Assembly: GCA_023386495.1 (NCBI GenBank)
Contig: JAEWJS010000034.1
Location: 1-31,609, forward strand
Reading direction: 5' to 3'
DNA length: 31,609 bases
DNA from: Bacillota bacterium
Lineage (GTDB): Bacteria; Bacillota; Bacilli; Paenibacillales; Paenibacillaceae
Of this stretch, positions 31,570 through 31,609 are shown in pieces; position 1 is the stretch's first letter; every line of letters begins with the position of its first letter. The notes beneath the pieces were generated by a model that was not told the origin of the DNA, ran no database searches, and saw only the letters and a list, made by a program, of their open reading frames with translations. Both the position numbers and the translations under genes were made by a program.

Positions 31570-31609
31570 TTTACTAGAGTCGTAAACAACATAGAAGACC
31601 GCCCCGAGC

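Overview
The window looks like chromosomal DNA from a GC-rich, endospore-forming Firmicute, most likely Paenibacillaceae (Paenibacillus/Cohnella type). The evidence is the spoIIP, yqxA-position gene, lepA, hemW, hrcA, grpE, dnaK, dnaJ, prmA, rsmE, mtaB gene order, which matches the Bacillus subtilis yqe/yqx region. A perfect CIRCE operator, AddAB rather than RecBCD, and strong AGGAGG-type ribosome binding sites agree. No IS element, prophage, CRISPR array, tRNA or rRNA was seen. Almost every gene lies on the minus strand, so transcription runs from high to low coordinates.

From right to left. (1) 31.6-27.7 kb: spoIIP (engulfment peptidoglycan hydrolase), a small membrane protein at the yqxA position, and lepA (EF4) with its own promoter. 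(2) 27.4-25.0 kb: hemW, a GNAT acetyltransferase ending at a strong terminator, and a small metallophosphoesterase. (3) 25.0-19.9 kb: the class I heat-shock operon hrcA-grpE-dnaK-dnaJ behind a sigma-A-like promoter and CIRCE. (4) 19.8-19.4 kb: a two-gene unit of very small proteins, YfhD-like plus one unknown, with a sigma-G-like promoter. (5) 18.8-14.9 kb: prmA, a site-2-protease-type M50 peptidase, rsmE and mtaB (translation and tRNA/rRNA modification). (6) 14.8-10.3 kb: a nudix hydrolase and deoC, a convergent Na/Pi cotransporter gene, an RlmI-like rRNA methyltransferase, and a secreted glycerophosphodiester phosphodiesterase on the plus strand. (7) 10.1-0 kb: the DNA-repair block addB-addA-sbcD-sbcC, cut by the window edge inside sbcC.

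Two things stand out. First, grpE is interrupted by a single in-frame amber codon, while hrcA, dnaK and dnaJ are intact. A Shine-Dalgarno-like AGGG and an in-frame ATG follow the stop, so GrpE may be made as two pieces, or the gene may be broken or mis-sequenced. Second, a roughly 163-base element occurs twice, 8 kb apart and inverted: between grpE and dnaK, and just upstream of spoIIP. Several differences between the copies fall in three small hairpins and keep them paired through G-U wobble on one strand only. This suggests an RNA-structured interspersed element that I do not recognise.

The intergenic regions also hold two other short-repeat families: TAACGGACA-headed repeats near 1.9-2.05 kb, and TAGTTCGG...CCGAACTA palindromes in clusters at 19.0-19.2 and 27.4-27.6 kb. 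There is also a nine-unit 9-bp tandem repeat at 2.1-2.2 kb.
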